Positions 7,691 through 16,877 of a stretch of DNA of 64,000 nucleotides are shown here, in pieces. Made by a program: the position numbers and the translations under genes. Each line of letters begins with the position of its first letter. The first letter of the stretch is position 1. The DNA comes from Frederiksenia canicola. GTDB lineage: Bacteria > Pseudomonadota > Gammaproteobacteria > Enterobacterales > Pasteurellaceae. The stretch lies in NCBI RefSeq assembly GCF_011455495.1, contig NZ_CP015029.1, forward strand, positions 310,001-374,000. The letters are read 5' to 3'. The notes below the pieces were generated by a model that saw only the letters and a program-made list of their open reading frames with translations, ran no database searches and was not told the origin of the DNA.

Positions 7691-8944
7691 TTAAGCATTG
7701 ACAACTTTTAAATGAAATTGCGGTAATGCCCCTTGCGAACATTCATCTACAAAATCCGCCCACGCTTGCAACAAGTCAAAACGCTGTTTAATGTAATCCG
7801 CTCGGTTATATGCCATTCTGATTCGGTCTTGGTTAATGTGAGAAAGAGCCACTTCGATTAGTTCAGGGTTATAACCCTTCTCATTCAGGTAAGTGCTTGC
7901 GATACTTCTCAAGCCGTGAGCCACTAACTTTCCGTGATAGCCCATTCGCTTTATCGCCGCATTCGCTGTCTGCGTGTTTACGTGCGTTTGTGGGTTTTTA
8001 ATACTCGGGAATAAATACTCTTTACCGCCACTCAATTTCTTAATCTCTCGCAAAAGTGCCATTGCTTGGCGTGATAGCGTGATTTTATGCTCTCGCCCAT
8101 TGTCGTCTTGTTTGATGCCCTTATTGATGTAGATAGTCCATATCTTCGCTTTTTCGTCTATATCGCAATAGCGTGCGGTTGCTGATTCATTCGGACGGGT
8201 CATTGTGAGCAACTGCCACAAAATCAAATAGCGGGTTTGTAGGTGGATTTGAGCATTGTTCAGGGTGTAAAGAAATTCGCTCAAGTCTTCGGGCTTAATC
8301 GTTTTGAAATGCTCTACTCGTGGGCTATCAAACTCTTTGGAAATGTTGGCGGTGGGATTGCTTAAAATGATTTCCCTGTGAAGAGCATAAGTCATTATCT
8401 CATTCAGCTTTTGAATACCACGCTTTAAGGTTTCTAGTGTGCCTTTATCTTGCAACGGTTTGAAGGCTTTCAGGGCAAGCGGTGCGGTGATGTGAGAAAT
8501 CGGCAAATGCCCAAAAGCGGGTAAAAGTAAGCGTTCAAGCAAGCGTTTCACATCTTTAGCATAGCTCTCTGAAAAATTAGCTCTCGTCTTGCGGTGTTCA
8601 TACCACGCCCACGCTACACTTTCAAAAGTGCTGTTCAGCTCATTTTGTTTTGCTTGCTCGGTTTCTTGGCGGTGAGTTTGTGGATCAATATCTTGAGCAA
8701 GTAATGAACGGCAATGCTCTCGCTTTTCCCTTGCCAACGCTAACGATACATCAGGGTAAGAGCCAAAACTCATATTATTGCGTTTCTTGGTGAAAGGGCG
8801 GTAGTAGTTGAATAGCCACAATTTCGCCCCGCTCGGTTTCACTCTCAACGACAACCCGTCACCGTCCGCAAGGCTATATTCTTTCGCCTTAGGTCTCGCA
8901 CGCTCAATTTCGGTATTTGTGAGCTTTTTCGTTGTTCTTGCCAT
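7691..8944 (-). CDS. int: P4-type tyrosine site-specific integrase
   Basis: The 417-residue protein has the N-terminal DUF4102 arm-binding domain (residues 1-90; LTNTEIERARPK, LADGDGLSLRV, WLFNYYRP), a core-binding SAM-like domain, and the catalytic domain. Catalytic residues visible are R250 (TMTRPNES), H343 and R346 (HGLRSIAS), H369 (LSHINQ) and the tyrosine in the AYNRADY segment near 379-384. It would integrate and excise the element at ssrA, cutting DNA through a phosphotyrosine link. ATG 8944 is followed upstream by an array of AGTAACAC boxes, which suggests autoregulation or arm-site binding. It is intact in sequence. Confidence 0.95.
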   Translation of the reverse strand: MARTTKKLTNTEIERARPKAKEYSLADGDGLSLRVKPSGAKLWLFNYYRPFTKKRNNMSFGSYPDVSLALAREKREHCRSLLAQDIDPQTHRQETEQAKQNELNSTFESVAWAWYEHRKTRANFSESYAKDVKRLLERLLLPAFGHLPISHITAPLALKAFKPLQDKGTLETLKRGIQKLNEIMTYALHREIILSNPTANISKEFDSPRVEHFKTIKPEDLSEFLYTLNNAQIHLQTRYLILWQLLTMTRPNESATARYCDIDEKAKIWTIYINKGIKQDDNGREHKITLSRQAMALLREIKKLSGGKEYLFPSIKNPQTHVNTQTANAAIKRMGYHGKLVAHGLRSIASTYLNEKGYNPELIEVALSHINQDRIRMAYNRADYIKQRFDLLQAWADFVDECSQGALPQFHLKVVNA

Positions 8945-9084
8945 AGTAACATCGCCTTAGTAACACTGGAAAATCGAAGTAACATCAAGCGCCACTACTT
9001 AAATCCTTGCCACACAAGGCTTTAAGCTGATTATAGTAACACTGGATTTTGCTATAGTAACACGGTGTTACTATCAGTGTTACT
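8945..9084. promoter_or_regulatory. Array of AGTAACAC boxes upstream of int
   Basis: Copies of AGTAAC(A)(C/T) lie at 8945, 8959, 8978, 9035 and 9056 on the plus strand, with GTGTTACT (reverse) at 9065 and 9077. The copies at 9056 and 9065 form a 19-base palindrome at 9055-9073, TAGTAACAC G GTGTTACTA. Repeats placed between int and its attachment site are typical integrase arm sites or regulator operators. Which protein binds is not shown by the sequence. Confidence 0.6.
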
Positions 9085-9130
9085 AAAATCATCGGTTTTC
9101 ATCAGTCTAAATCGGTCAGGATTAGGCAAT

Positions 9131-9164
9131 AAAAAAGCCTTGAAACATTGTATTTCAAGGCTTT
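9131..9164 (-). terminator. Rho-independent terminator after ssrA
   Basis: The arms AAAGCCTTGAAA (9134-9145) and TTTCAAGGCTTT (9153-9164) form a 12-bp stem with a 7-base loop. On the minus strand the stem is followed by a run of T. It sits 35 bases beyond the tmRNA 3' end and would stop ssrA transcription before the integrase promoter region. Confidence 0.7.
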
Positions 9165-9198
9165 ATCGGTCTATTTTAGTCTGTATTGTTTAACGATT

Positions 9199-9565
9199 TG
9201 GTGGAGCTGGGGGGATTTGAACCCCCGTCCGAAATTACTCTACCTTCAGCACTACACGTTTAGTCTCGTCTTTAATTTCGTAAACTGACTGCGGACAGAC
9301 ACGCTATCAATAAACTAGCTTTATTCAATTTAGTGCTTCGATCCTAAAGCGGCGGCTTCAACACGATCTCGTTTGGGTTTGACTCCACTTGATCCCCGTC
9401 TTACGAGCGGAAGCTGGGGAGTGAAGGCTATGAGCAGGTTATTAAGCTGCTAAAGCGTATTGTTCGTCGTTTGCGACTATTATTTTGCGGTTTGTTTACG
9501 AGGCCTACCGCACCTCGACGTGCACCTTGGGCTTCGCTAATCCCGTCGAATCCAGAATCAGCCCC
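9199..9565 (-). ncRNA. ssrA: Transfer-messenger RNA (tmRNA)
   Basis: The mature RNA reads GGGGCTGATTCTGGATTCGA at the 5' end (9565) and ends GGTTCAAATCCCCCCAGCTC plus CACCA at 9199, the tRNA-Ala-like acceptor and T arm. The tag frame at 9474-9445 reads ANDEQYALAA followed by two TAA codons. tmRNA rescues stalled ribosomes with SmpB and tags the product for proteolysis. An element integrase gene lies beside its 3' end, so the 3' end is the likely attachment site. A TAAAAT box at 9579-9584 may be its -10 element. Confidence 0.97.
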
Positions 9566-9634
9566 AAAAAGTTTGGCGATTTTAGCAGAAAGCGGTAAGA
9601 TTGCCACAATTTTTTGCAAGTTAAGAGAACGCTG

Positions 9635-10585
9635 ATGAAAGAACAGCACGATGATGTCGAGTTAATGGAGAACGACGACGATCTAGATCCGATCGAAACC
9701 GAAGCGGAGCTGATCGCCGACGATGACGAGGAAAATCACCCTGCATTAGCCAATACCATGCTGGTGCCGCAAGGCAATCTGGATAGCTATATCCGTATGG
9801 CAAATCAATACCCGATGCTTACGCCTGTTCAGGAAAAAGAGCTGGCGGAACGTTATTACTACGATGAAGATTTGGATGCCGCTAAGCAGCTGATTTTATC
9901 GCACTTGCGTTTTGTCGTGCATATCGCCCGTGGTTATATGGGCTATGGCTTACCGCTGGCAGACTTGATCCAAGAAGGCAATATCGGCTTGATGAAAGCG
10001 GTAAAACGCTTCAATCCCGAAGTGGGTGTGCGGTTGGTTTCCTTTGCCGTGCATTGGGTTAAGGCAGAAATTCACGAATATGTGTTGAAAAACTGGCGGA
10101 TTGTCAAAGTCGCTACCACCAAAGCCCAACGCAAGTTATTCTTCAATCTACGCAAAAATAAGCAGCGTTTAGAGTGGTTTAACGAAGCAGAAATTCAACG
10201 AGTCGCGGAAGAATTGGGTGTGTCGCCAGACGATGTGAAAGAAATGGAATCAAGGATGACAGGGCAAGATATGGCATTCGACTTGCCGGTGGGCGAAGAC
10301 AGCGACGATGCTTATGTGCCGTCGATGTATATCGAAGATGATAACTCCAATTTCGCTGATGATTTGGAAGATGAACAACACAATGGTCAAGCCACCGAAC
10401 AGCTCGCTTACGCGTTGGCACAGCTTGATGAACGTAGCCAAGACATCATTAAAACCCGCTGGCTCGATGAAGAAAAAGCCACGCTGCATGAGTTGGCGGC
10501 GAAATATAACATCTCTGCAGAGCGGGTTAGACAGCTTGAAACCCAAGCGTTGAAGAAAATCAAAGAGGCAATTACGGTGGAATAA
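9635..10585 (+). CDS. rpoH: RNA polymerase heat-shock sigma factor sigma-32
   Basis: The 316-residue product contains [16 protein letters not shown], then sigma region 2 ([38 protein letters not shown]), the RpoH box region ([17 protein letters not shown] preceded by RIVKV) and region 4 ([32 protein letters not shown]). It directs polymerase to heat-shock promoters such as that of dnaK in this window. The N-terminus carries about 41 acidic residues ([17 protein letters not shown]...) before MLVPQG, where E. coli RpoH begins only about a dozen residues earlier. I chose ATG 9635; ATG 9665 and ATG 9758 are alternatives. A terminator follows the gene. Confidence 0.95.
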   Translation: MKEQHDDVELMENDDDLDPIETEAELIADDDEENHPALANTMLVPQGNLDSYIRMANQYPMLTPVQEKELAERYYYDEDLDAAKQLILSHLRFVVHIARGYMGYGLPLADLIQEGNIGLMKAVKRFNPEVGVRLVSFAVHWVKAEIHEYVLKNWRIVKVATTKAQRKLFFNLRKNKQRLEWFNEAEIQRVAEELGVSPDDVKEMESRMTGQDMAFDLPVGEDSDDAYVPSMYIEDDNSNFADDLEDEQHNGQATEQLAYALAQLDERSQDIIKTRWLDEEKATLHELAAKYNISAERVRQLETQALKKIKEAITVE

Positions 10586-10589
10586 GGTT

Positions 10590-10617
10590 AAGGGCGTATT
10601 GATTACGCCCTTTCTTC
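10590..10617 (+). terminator. rpoH terminator
   Basis: Arms AAGGGCGTA and TACGCCCTT surround a short loop and are followed by TCTTCT. It lies five bases after the rpoH stop. Confidence 0.75.
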
Positions 10618-10680
10618 TAGGTATTTTTGCAAAATGTTGTCCAAAACTGACCGCTTGTCATCTACACCACAGGAACTTAT

Positions 10681-11319
10681 ATGCAATTATCCCCCGAAAG
10701 TTGTGAATTATTCGATATTCCCTTTTTCCAATTCGCTCAACTGAAAAAATATTGCCCTGAAGACATTCCGCTTATCAAAGTGAAATATAAATTCGCTTGG
10801 GAGAATTGGAAGGCGTTACACTTAGCAGTGGCGAAACAACTCGGATACCCTTTTGCTGAGCCGCATATTGAAAAATGGTGCAATGGCTGGCAAGTGCGAG
10901 CCCATTTTTTCGCCTATTATAAATACGAATTTAACCAAAACTCGGCAGTGATTTTATCGGTGATTCTCAATCGCCGTCGACTTTCTGTCAGCCTTGATTG
11001 GCATAGCTATCGTGCCGAACGTTCACAGACTTCTCTTGAGCAATACCATCAATGGATCGATAATTTCGACCGTCACAAATACGCTGACTTTGATATTTGG
11101 CATGGCGATGAGAGTGAATATGCGGATTTCCATTCAGTAAGCGAATTGAACGAAAAGGAGCTCCACATTCAACACAACCAGGACTTTTTTTGCATCGGCA
11201 GAAACGTGGAAAAAGCCGATTTGGCAAACATTGATGCGGTAGAATTTATTTACCAAACCATTCAGGATTTATTGCCACTTTATGAGGCTTGCCATTTGCA
11301 AAAAAATGAGCGGAACTGA
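10681..11319 (+). CDS. Conserved hypothetical protein (212 aa)
   Basis: A soluble protein rich in aromatic residues (HFFAYYKYEF, WHSYRAERS, FDIWHGDESEY). I know similar proteins of this size only as uncharacterised conserved proteins in Pasteurellaceae and cannot name a function. No signal peptide, membrane segment or obvious catalytic motif is visible. It stands alone, with an uptake-signal sequence both before the gene (near 10641) and after its stop (near 11321), and converges on argS. Confidence 0.7.
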   Translation: MQLSPESCELFDIPFFQFAQLKKYCPEDIPLIKVKYKFAWENWKALHLAVAKQLGYPFAEPHIEKWCNGWQVRAHFFAYYKYEFNQNSAVILSVILNRRRLSVSLDWHSYRAERSQTSLEQYHQWIDNFDRHKYADFDIWHGDESEYADFHSVSELNEKELHIQHNQDFFCIGRNVEKADLANIDAVEFIYQTIQDLLPLYEACHLQKNERN

Positions 11320-11332
11320 CCGCTTGCAAACG

Positions 11333-11360
11333 AAAAAGGAAGGCATAGCCTTCCTTTTTT
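11333..11360. terminator. Bidirectional terminator between the 212-aa gene and argS
   Basis: AAAAAGGAAGGC and GCCTTCCTTTTTT arms flank ATA, giving A and T runs on both sides, as expected between converging genes. Confidence 0.85.
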
Positions 11361-11370
11361 CATCGGTAAA

Positions 11371-13098
11371 TTACATCTTCTCAACGGTTTTAATGCCAAG
11401 CAGATCCAAACCTTGTTTTAAGGTTTTGGCCGTTAGACTTGCAAGTTGCAAACGGCTGTTTTTGACGCTTTCTTCGGTATTGAGAATTGGGCAGGCTTCG
11501 TAGAAGCTAGAGAAAATCCCAGCTAATTCATAGAGATACTGACAGAGCACGTGTGGCGTACCCTCTTTGGCGACGACACTTACCGCCTCTTCAAATTGCA
11601 ACAATTTGATCGCTAATGCTCGCTCTTTGTCTTCAGTCAGTGAAATGTCACCACTTAGGCTGTTCGGATCGATACCTGCACGACTGAAAATCGAACTGAT
11701 ACGCGTATAGGCATACTGCATATACGGTGCAGTATTCCCCTCGAAGCTCAACATATTGTCCCAATCAAACACATAGTCGGTGGTGCGATTTTTGGAAAGA
11801 TCGGAATATTTCACCGCACCAATTGCTACCGCTTCGACGACCGCAGCTTTCTCGCAAGCGGTCAGATTTGGGTTCTTTTCTGCAATCAGTTTTTCCGCAC
11901 GCTCCACGGCTTCATCGAGCAAATCTGCCAATTTCACGGTGCCACCCGTACGAGTTTTGAACGGTTTACCGTCTTTACCAAGCATCATCCCAAAGTTATG
12001 GTGCTCAAGGCTGAAGCTGTCTGGCACATAGCCTGCTTTGCGGGTGATAAGCCATGCTTGTTGCATATGTTGGCTTTGACGGGAGTCGGAGAACACTAAC
12101 GCACGATCGGCATTCAAAGTTTCGTAGCGGTATTTAGCGGCGGCGATGTCGGTGGTGGTGTAAAGGAAACCGCCGTCTTTTTTCTGAACGATCACGCCCA
12201 TTGGGTCGCCGTCTTTGTTTTTAAATTCATCTAAGAAAACCACTAACGCTCCGTCATCCTCCACTGCCAAGCCTTGTGCTTTTAGATCAGCAACAATCGC
12301 AGGCAACATCGGGTTGTAAAGGCTTTCACCCATCACATCGTTTTCGGTTAGGGTCACATTCAAGCGGTCGTAATTGTGCTGATTTTGCACCATCGTGATA
12401 TTGACCAACTTCTGCCACATTGTACGGCAGTATTCATCGCCACTTTGCAATTTCACCACATAGTTACGGGCTTTTTCCGCAAAAACAGGATCGTTGTCGT
12501 AATGTTCTTTCGCTGCACGATAGAACGCCTCCAAATCGCTCAATTCCATTTCAGAAGCGTGTTCGTTTTCCATTTTTTCAAGGTAGGCAATCAGCATACC
12601 GAACTGCGTGCCCCAATCGCCAACGTGGTTAGCACGAATCACTTTGTTGCCTAAAAATGCTAACGCACGCACCACGCCGTCGCCGATAATGGTCGAGCGT
12701 AAATGCCCAACGTGCATCTCTTTCGCCACGTTTGGGGAAGAATAATCGACCACCACCGTTTGATTTTGGTTGCGTTCAATACCTAAATGTTCATCGTTTA
12801 ACGCCTGCTGCACGTTGCTTGCCAACCAAGTTGGGTTTAAGAAAATGTTGATAAAGCCCGGCCCTGCAATCTCTAATTTATCCGCCACACCGCCTAATTC
12901 TAGGTTATCTAACACTTTTTGGGCAAATTCACGCGGGTTCACGCCCAATTTTTTCGCGGCCCCCATAATGCCGTTGGCTTGATAATCGCCAAATTGCACC
13001 TTGCCGGACTGACGCACCAACGGCTCAACGCTTTGATCCGCCCCTGCGGCGATCATTGCTTGCTTCATTTTTTCCGATAAAATGTGTTGAATATTCAC
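11371..13098 (-). CDS. argS: Arginyl-tRNA synthetase
   Basis: The product charges tRNA-Arg with arginine. I start at GTG 13098 (reads [19 protein letters not shown]), matching the known E. coli N-terminus, with AGAGAAAT upstream; the frame extends further without homology. The 575-residue length fits the family (E. coli 577). The HIGH-type motif HVGHLRS lies at residues 129-135, and the class I KMSKS position is represented by [13 protein letters not shown] as usual for this enzyme. The C-terminal DALR anticodon-binding domain ends ...LGIKTVEKM. The uptake-signal core in the gene encodes LTAC in NPNLTACEK. It is divergent from yecM with a gap of only 31 bases. Confidence 0.97.
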   Translation of the reverse strand: MNIQHILSEKMKQAMIAAGADQSVEPLVRQSGKVQFGDYQANGIMGAAKKLGVNPREFAQKVLDNLELGGVADKLEIAGPGFINIFLNPTWLASNVQQALNDEHLGIERNQNQTVVVDYSSPNVAKEMHVGHLRSTIIGDGVVRALAFLGNKVIRANHVGDWGTQFGMLIAYLEKMENEHASEMELSDLEAFYRAAKEHYDNDPVFAEKARNYVVKLQSGDEYCRTMWQKLVNITMVQNQHNYDRLNVTLTENDVMGESLYNPMLPAIVADLKAQGLAVEDDGALVVFLDEFKNKDGDPMGVIVQKKDGGFLYTTTDIAAAKYRYETLNADRALVFSDSRQSQHMQQAWLITRKAGYVPDSFSLEHHNFGMMLGKDGKPFKTRTGGTVKLADLLDEAVERAEKLIAEKNPNLTACEKAAVVEAVAIGAVKYSDLSKNRTTDYVFDWDNMLSFEGNTAPYMQYAYTRISSIFSRAGIDPNSLSGDISLTEDKERALAIKLLQFEEAVSVVAKEGTPHVLCQYLYELAGIFSSFYEACPILNTEESVKNSRLQLASLTAKTLKQGLDLLGIKTVEKM

Positions 13099-13129
13099 GT
13101 TATTTCTCTTTTCAAATTGATTTACAAAA

Positions 13130-13756
13130 ATGTGTGCAATGATACTAAAAAACCCCAGCGAATGCCCGACATTTGCAAATTTTTTACCGAAACTGACCGC
13201 TTGTTTTGGAGACATCGCCCCATTTGAGCAGAAAATTCAGCACATTGCAGAGACGGCGGGCATTGATTTAAGGGCATTTGCCATCGATCACCTTGCGGTG
13301 CGAATGAATGATGTGACGACAGCAATGCAATGGAAAGCTCTGTTGCTTGAAGGTGGTGAACTGCTGAAAGAGAGTGACGTCAACGGCCGCCCAATCGGCT
13401 TATTCAAACTCCATCAACCTATTGCCTTTTGCGGGCAATCCGTTTCGATTATCGAATTGCCATTTCCTAAAGGTAAAATCTATCAAGAACAAGGTTGGGA
13501 ACATATCGAAGTCGTGGTGCCGTTTCTGCCAGATGAAACCGTAGAACAATGGGCAGAGCGGGTCTGCAAGCGGTTTGATTTGCACGAAAATGTGCAACTC
13601 AAACTGAAAATTAGCCAACCAAGTGTTGCAGGTGAGCGATTACCCAATCCAAGTATTGCAATTTCCTTAAAGAATGCAACGAATTGTAATTTTTGCTGTC
13701 TAAAGCTGCACCCTTATGATATAAATGCGATAATTTGTTCAGAAATTGAAAACTGA
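13130..13756 (+). CDS. yecM: YecM-like VOC-fold protein
   Basis: The protein follows the YecM pattern: [64 protein letters not shown] and LKLHPYDI. YecM has the vicinal oxygen chelate fold and an unproven role; a metal-binding site of His and Glu is conserved (DHLAV, GWEHIEV). The start is uncertain: ATG 13130 and ATG 13139 are both possible, and the N-terminal 30 residues include an uptake-signal peptide (KLTACFGD) not found in E. coli. It starts 31 bases from argS on the other strand. Confidence 0.8.
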   Translation: MCAMILKNPSECPTFANFLPKLTACFGDIAPFEQKIQHIAETAGIDLRAFAIDHLAVRMNDVTTAMQWKALLLEGGELLKESDVNGRPIGLFKLHQPIAFCGQSVSIIELPFPKGKIYQEQGWEHIEVVVPFLPDETVEQWAERVCKRFDLHENVQLKLKISQPSVAGERLPNPSIAISLKNATNCNFCCLKLHPYDINAIICSEIEN

Positions 13757-13779
13757 ACTTTTTTTCATTGGAGCAAAAT

Positions 13780-14244
13780 ATGAAAAAATTCGGACTTGCA
13801 GCGGCTTTATTCGCAAGTTTAACTCTTGCTGGCTGCTCAAACACTGATGTTTATGGCGGTGATGTGTATCGTGGCGACCAAGCAAAAGAAGCTCGCTCAA
13901 TCAGCTATGGTACTATCGTCTCTGTGCGTGAAGTGAAAATTCAACCCAATAGCCAAAGTGCATTAGGTACAATTGGTGGCGGTGCATTAGGTGGCATTGC
14001 GGGTTCTACCATTGGCGGCGGCCGTGGTCAAGCTATTGCGGCTGTTGTTGGGGCCATCGCAGGTGGGGTAATCGGTAGCAAAGTGGAAGAAAAAGCGAGC
14101 CAAGTCGACTCGTTAGAAATGGTCATCCGCAAAGACGACGGTCAAGAAATCGTGGTGGTGCAGAAAAAAGATGCTGGCTTTATACCGGGTAAACGTGTCA
14201 GAATTGTTGGTTCTCACGCCGATCTCAACGTGTCTTTACTCTAA
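13780..14244 (+). CDS. slyB: SlyB/Pcp-like outer-membrane lipoprotein
   Basis: ATG 13780 follows TTGGAG. A lipoprotein signal ends LTLAGC, so Cys near residue 19 would be lipidated. The middle is a glycine-rich glycine-zipper segment (GTIGGGALGGIAGSTIGGG... AGGVIGSKVEEKASQ) typical of the SlyB/17-kDa antigen family, followed by a beta-rich C-terminus (MVIRKDDGQEIVVVQ, PGKRVRI). The relative in H. influenzae is called Pcp. It sits in the outer membrane and likely supports envelope integrity. A related short lipoprotein gene follows. Confidence 0.9.
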   Translation: MKKFGLAAALFASLTLAGCSNTDVYGGDVYRGDQAKEARSISYGTIVSVREVKIQPNSQSALGTIGGGALGGIAGSTIGGGRGQAIAAVVGAIAGGVIGSKVEEKASQVDSLEMVIRKDDGQEIVVVQKKDAGFIPGKRVRIVGSHADLNVSLL

Positions 14245-14282
14245 CCCTTACTTTTAATTTCTCTATATCATAAGGAAAAAAA

Positions 14283-14558
14283 ATGAAAAAACTTTCTCTT
14301 GTTGTATTGATGACTGCAGTATTAGCAGGTTGTACCGCTCATGTGTATTCAGGAAAAGGGAATGCAACCATTCTCTCTAGCAAAGCGTTAGATGTGAATA
14401 CCGTTGAGATAACCGCACAAAAAGATAACGGTGAAGTGGTGACTTTAGTTCGTCAATATGACGCCCATGCTGCCGTTGGTTCACGTATTATTGTCGGCGA
14501 TGCTGCAGCGAACCGTGATGAAGATTTAAAAACCATTCGCCGTTACGAATTCAAATAA
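14283..14558 (+). CDS. Small lipoprotein
   Basis: A 91-residue protein with signal MKKLSLVVLMTAVLAGC, giving a lipidated Cys at residue 17. The mature part (ILSSKALDVNTVEITAQKDNGEVVTLVRQYDAHAAVGSRI) resembles the beta-rich C-terminal half of the preceding SlyB-like protein, without the glycine zipper. It may be a paralogue by partial duplication, which is inference. It probably shares the slyB transcript and is followed by a strong terminator. Confidence 0.85.
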   Translation: MKKLSLVVLMTAVLAGCTAHVYSGKGNATILSSKALDVNTVEITAQKDNGEVVTLVRQYDAHAAVGSRIIVGDAAANRDEDLKTIRRYEFK

Positions 14559-14566
14559 TCCTTCTC

Positions 14567-14594
14567 AAAAGCCCCGAATATTCGGGGTTTTTTA
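14567..14594 (+). terminator. Terminator after the small lipoprotein gene
   Basis: The palindrome CCCCGAATATTCGGGG (14572-14587) is followed by TTTTTT. Confidence 0.9.
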
Positions 14595-14647
14595 TTGCCT
14601 TGAGTTTGCTAAAATTGTAAAACTTTTCGTTAAACTGACCGCTTGCA

Positions 14648-16819
14648 ATGCACGCTTTTCTGAAAAAACTCTCATTTGAATGGTTAAATGCCAACATTCT
14701 TGGCGTTTTACCGATTTTCCTTGCCACCAATTTAGCGGCTCTTACCGTTTGGCAGCTGGATATTTCCGAACACACGATGGCATTAGTGTTGGGCATTATC
14801 GCAGGCGGATTGTCGGATTTAGACAATCGCCTCAGTGGGCGATTGAAAAACTTGTTTTTCTCCCTGATCGCCTTTGGCGTGTCGGCACTTTCAGCACAGT
14901 TGGCGTTAAGCTACGGCTGGTTATTTATTCCGCTGATCACTGCGATTACTTTCATTGTGATTATGCTTGGGGCAATCGGACCTCGTTACAGCACCATCGC
15001 CTTCAGTACCCTACTGGTTGCCGTTTATACCACCTTGACCTACACCCCACATTCCAGTTGGTACAGTAATCCTATACTGATTGTGGCAGGGGCATTGCTC
15101 TATGGTGTGGTGGCGGTGCTGGTCTATCTCTGCTTTCCCAACCGCACAATGCAGGAAAATATCGCCCACTATTTCGACACCCTTGGGCATTATTTGCAGC
15201 TGAAATCGGATTTTTTCGACCCCGATGACACCGAGTCTCTACCCACCAAGCAATTCGCTCTCGCCAAAGCCAACATTGACGTGATGAACGCTTTCGACAA
15301 GGCCCGTGTGTCGCTGTTCTACCGTTTACGCAATCAGCACCGCAATTCTCGCACGCAAAAAATGCTGCGGTACTATTTCACGGGGCAAGATATTTGGGAG
15401 AGAGCAAGTTCGAGCTATTCACAATATGCAGATCTCTTCCAAGCCCTGCAAAATACTGACTTAATTTTCCGCTTTCAACGGCTACTTGAGCTGCAAGCCA
15501 TCGCTTGCCAGCAAATCGCCCACAGTTTACGCTACGGCGAAAACTATCAACATAACGAACGGGGTGAACGAGTCCTGAACGGTTTGAGCCAATCGCTGCA
15601 CTTTTATCAACAGAAAGGGATCGCTCATTTTCATAAATTGCAGTCGATCGCTGAGAATCTTCGCCATATTGAAGGGCAGCTGATGCAATTAGCTCAAGAC
15701 AAACCGCTGGCAGAAAATGGTAAAAAATTGCCGAAAACTACCCGCTTGATCGGTGAAAATGTGTCGAACTTTCGCAATATTGTGCAAGCGATTCGCAGCC
15801 AATGCCATTTTGGCTCACAGCTTTTCCGCCATGCTGTACGGCTGTCGATTGTGGTGTTTGTATGTAGTTGTTTGGTAGAATTTTTCCAGATCGAACTTGG
15901 CTATTGGATTTTGCTTACCGCCATTTTGGTCTGTCAGCCAAACTACTCCGCCACCAAAAAACGCTTGGTGCAGCGGGTGGTTGGTACCGTGCTGGGCGTG
16001 ATTGTTGGGCTATCGTTTCGCTATCTGTCGCCGACATTAGAAGCACAGCTTGGGCTGTTGGTGGCATCAAGCAGCCTGTTTTTCCTATTCCGCACCAACA
16101 ACTACAGCTTTTCGACCTTTTTCATCACCATTCAAGTGCTGATCAGCTTTGATATTGTTGGACTCGATCCTGACGGTGCTATGCTGCCTCGCATTTTTGA
16201 TACATCACTTGGTGCGGGAATCGCATGGTTGGCGGTCTCCTATCTGTGGCCAGATTGGCAATATGTCCATCTTCACCAAAGTGTGCAACAAACCTTACGA
16301 GCCAGTGCAACTTACCTGCTGCACATCATCGCTCAACTGCAATTTGGCTATCGGGATCAATTTTCCTACCGTGTCGCACGCCGAGCCGCACAGAATGCCG
16401 TGGCAAGCCTTGGGGTAACCGTGTCAAATATGTTGGGTGAGCCGAAAAAATACCGCCAAACTCTCAGTCTCGCCCCGACACTGCTCGGGCTAAATTACAC
16501 GTTGATGAGCTATATTTCTGCACTCGGTGCTTACCGAACCGAAAGCCAGCAGCTCAATCATCAGCCTGATTTTGCGGCAATTTTCTTTCAACAAGGTAAA
16601 CAAGTGGCGAAATTACTTGAACAGATGTCGGACGGTAAAACCTGCTCTGAGCAGGCGATTGCGACCGTCGATCAGCAACTGCATCAGTTAGAACAAGAAA
16701 CCTCACTCAACGAACAGAGCCTGCTATTACTGCAACAACTTCGTTTGATCGTGCAACTTCTGCCGCAACTTTGGGGATTTGTGAAACAGCCTGATTTGCA
16801 AAAAAATCCACAAATCTGA
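14648..16819 (+). CDS. yccS: YccS-family inner-membrane transporter (FUSC type)
   Basis: The 723-residue protein has two blocks of about six hydrophobic helices (residues 15-170 and 400-530) separated and followed by soluble helical domains, as in the YccS/YhfK family related to FusC and aromatic acid efflux proteins. Recognisable segments are GIIAGGLSDLDNRLSGRLKN, FPNRTMQENIAHYFDTLG and YWILLTAILVCQPNYSATKKR. The family is placed in the inner membrane; substrates are not established. An uptake signal lies directly before the start, whose first Met is at 14648 with no clear ribosome site. It converges on dnaJ. Confidence 0.85.
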   Translation: MHAFLKKLSFEWLNANILGVLPIFLATNLAALTVWQLDISEHTMALVLGIIAGGLSDLDNRLSGRLKNLFFSLIAFGVSALSAQLALSYGWLFIPLITAITFIVIMLGAIGPRYSTIAFSTLLVAVYTTLTYTPHSSWYSNPILIVAGALLYGVVAVLVYLCFPNRTMQENIAHYFDTLGHYLQLKSDFFDPDDTESLPTKQFALAKANIDVMNAFDKARVSLFYRLRNQHRNSRTQKMLRYYFTGQDIWERASSSYSQYADLFQALQNTDLIFRFQRLLELQAIACQQIAHSLRYGENYQHNERGERVLNGLSQSLHFYQQKGIAHFHKLQSIAENLRHIEGQLMQLAQDKPLAENGKKLPKTTRLIGENVSNFRNIVQAIRSQCHFGSQLFRHAVRLSIVVFVCSCLVEFFQIELGYWILLTAILVCQPNYSATKKRLVQRVVGTVLGVIVGLSFRYLSPTLEAQLGLLVASSSLFFLFRTNNYSFSTFFITIQVLISFDIVGLDPDGAMLPRIFDTSLGAGIAWLAVSYLWPDWQYVHLHQSVQQTLRASATYLLHIIAQLQFGYRDQFSYRVARRAAQNAVASLGVTVSNMLGEPKKYRQTLSLAPTLLGLNYTLMSYISALGAYRTESQQLNHQPDFAAIFFQQGKQVAKLLEQMSDGKTCSEQAIATVDQQLHQLEQETSLNEQSLLLLQQLRLIVQLLPQLWGFVKQPDLQKNPQI

Positions 16820-16830
16820 CCGCTTGTTCG

Positions 16831-16868
16831 CATAAAAAAACGGTAAGCGTTATTCTCTTACCGTTTTA
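16831..16868. terminator. Terminator between yccS and dnaJ
   Basis: Arms AAAACGGTAAG (16836-16846) and CTTACCGTTTT (16856-16866) are bordered by A and T runs, so it can serve both converging genes. Confidence 0.85.
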
Positions 16869-16877
16869 TTTGAGCAA

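Larger units (their letters stand above)
1..9198. mobile_element. Satellite/PICI-like integrated element (integrase-proximal end, open at left)
   Basis: All genes from the left edge to 8944 are on the minus strand and phage-related: DUF927-type ATPase, double Ash/Icd-like ORF, two antirepressors, AlpA-like regulator, P4-type integrase. The integrase gene lies next to the 3' end of ssrA, a classic integration target. No structural phage genes are visible. The order int, alpA, replication-type ATPase is that of P4-like satellites and Gram-negative phage-inducible chromosomal islands; that class is inference. The right boundary is taken as the ssrA 3' end at 9199. The other attachment repeat lies outside the window, so the true limits are unproven. 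Confidence 0.75.

Noticed and set aside
9199-9290. Separate tRNA-Ala gene
   Set aside because: The tRNA-like end is part of tmRNA; there is no anticodon stem of a normal tRNA and the tag frame follows on the same RNA.
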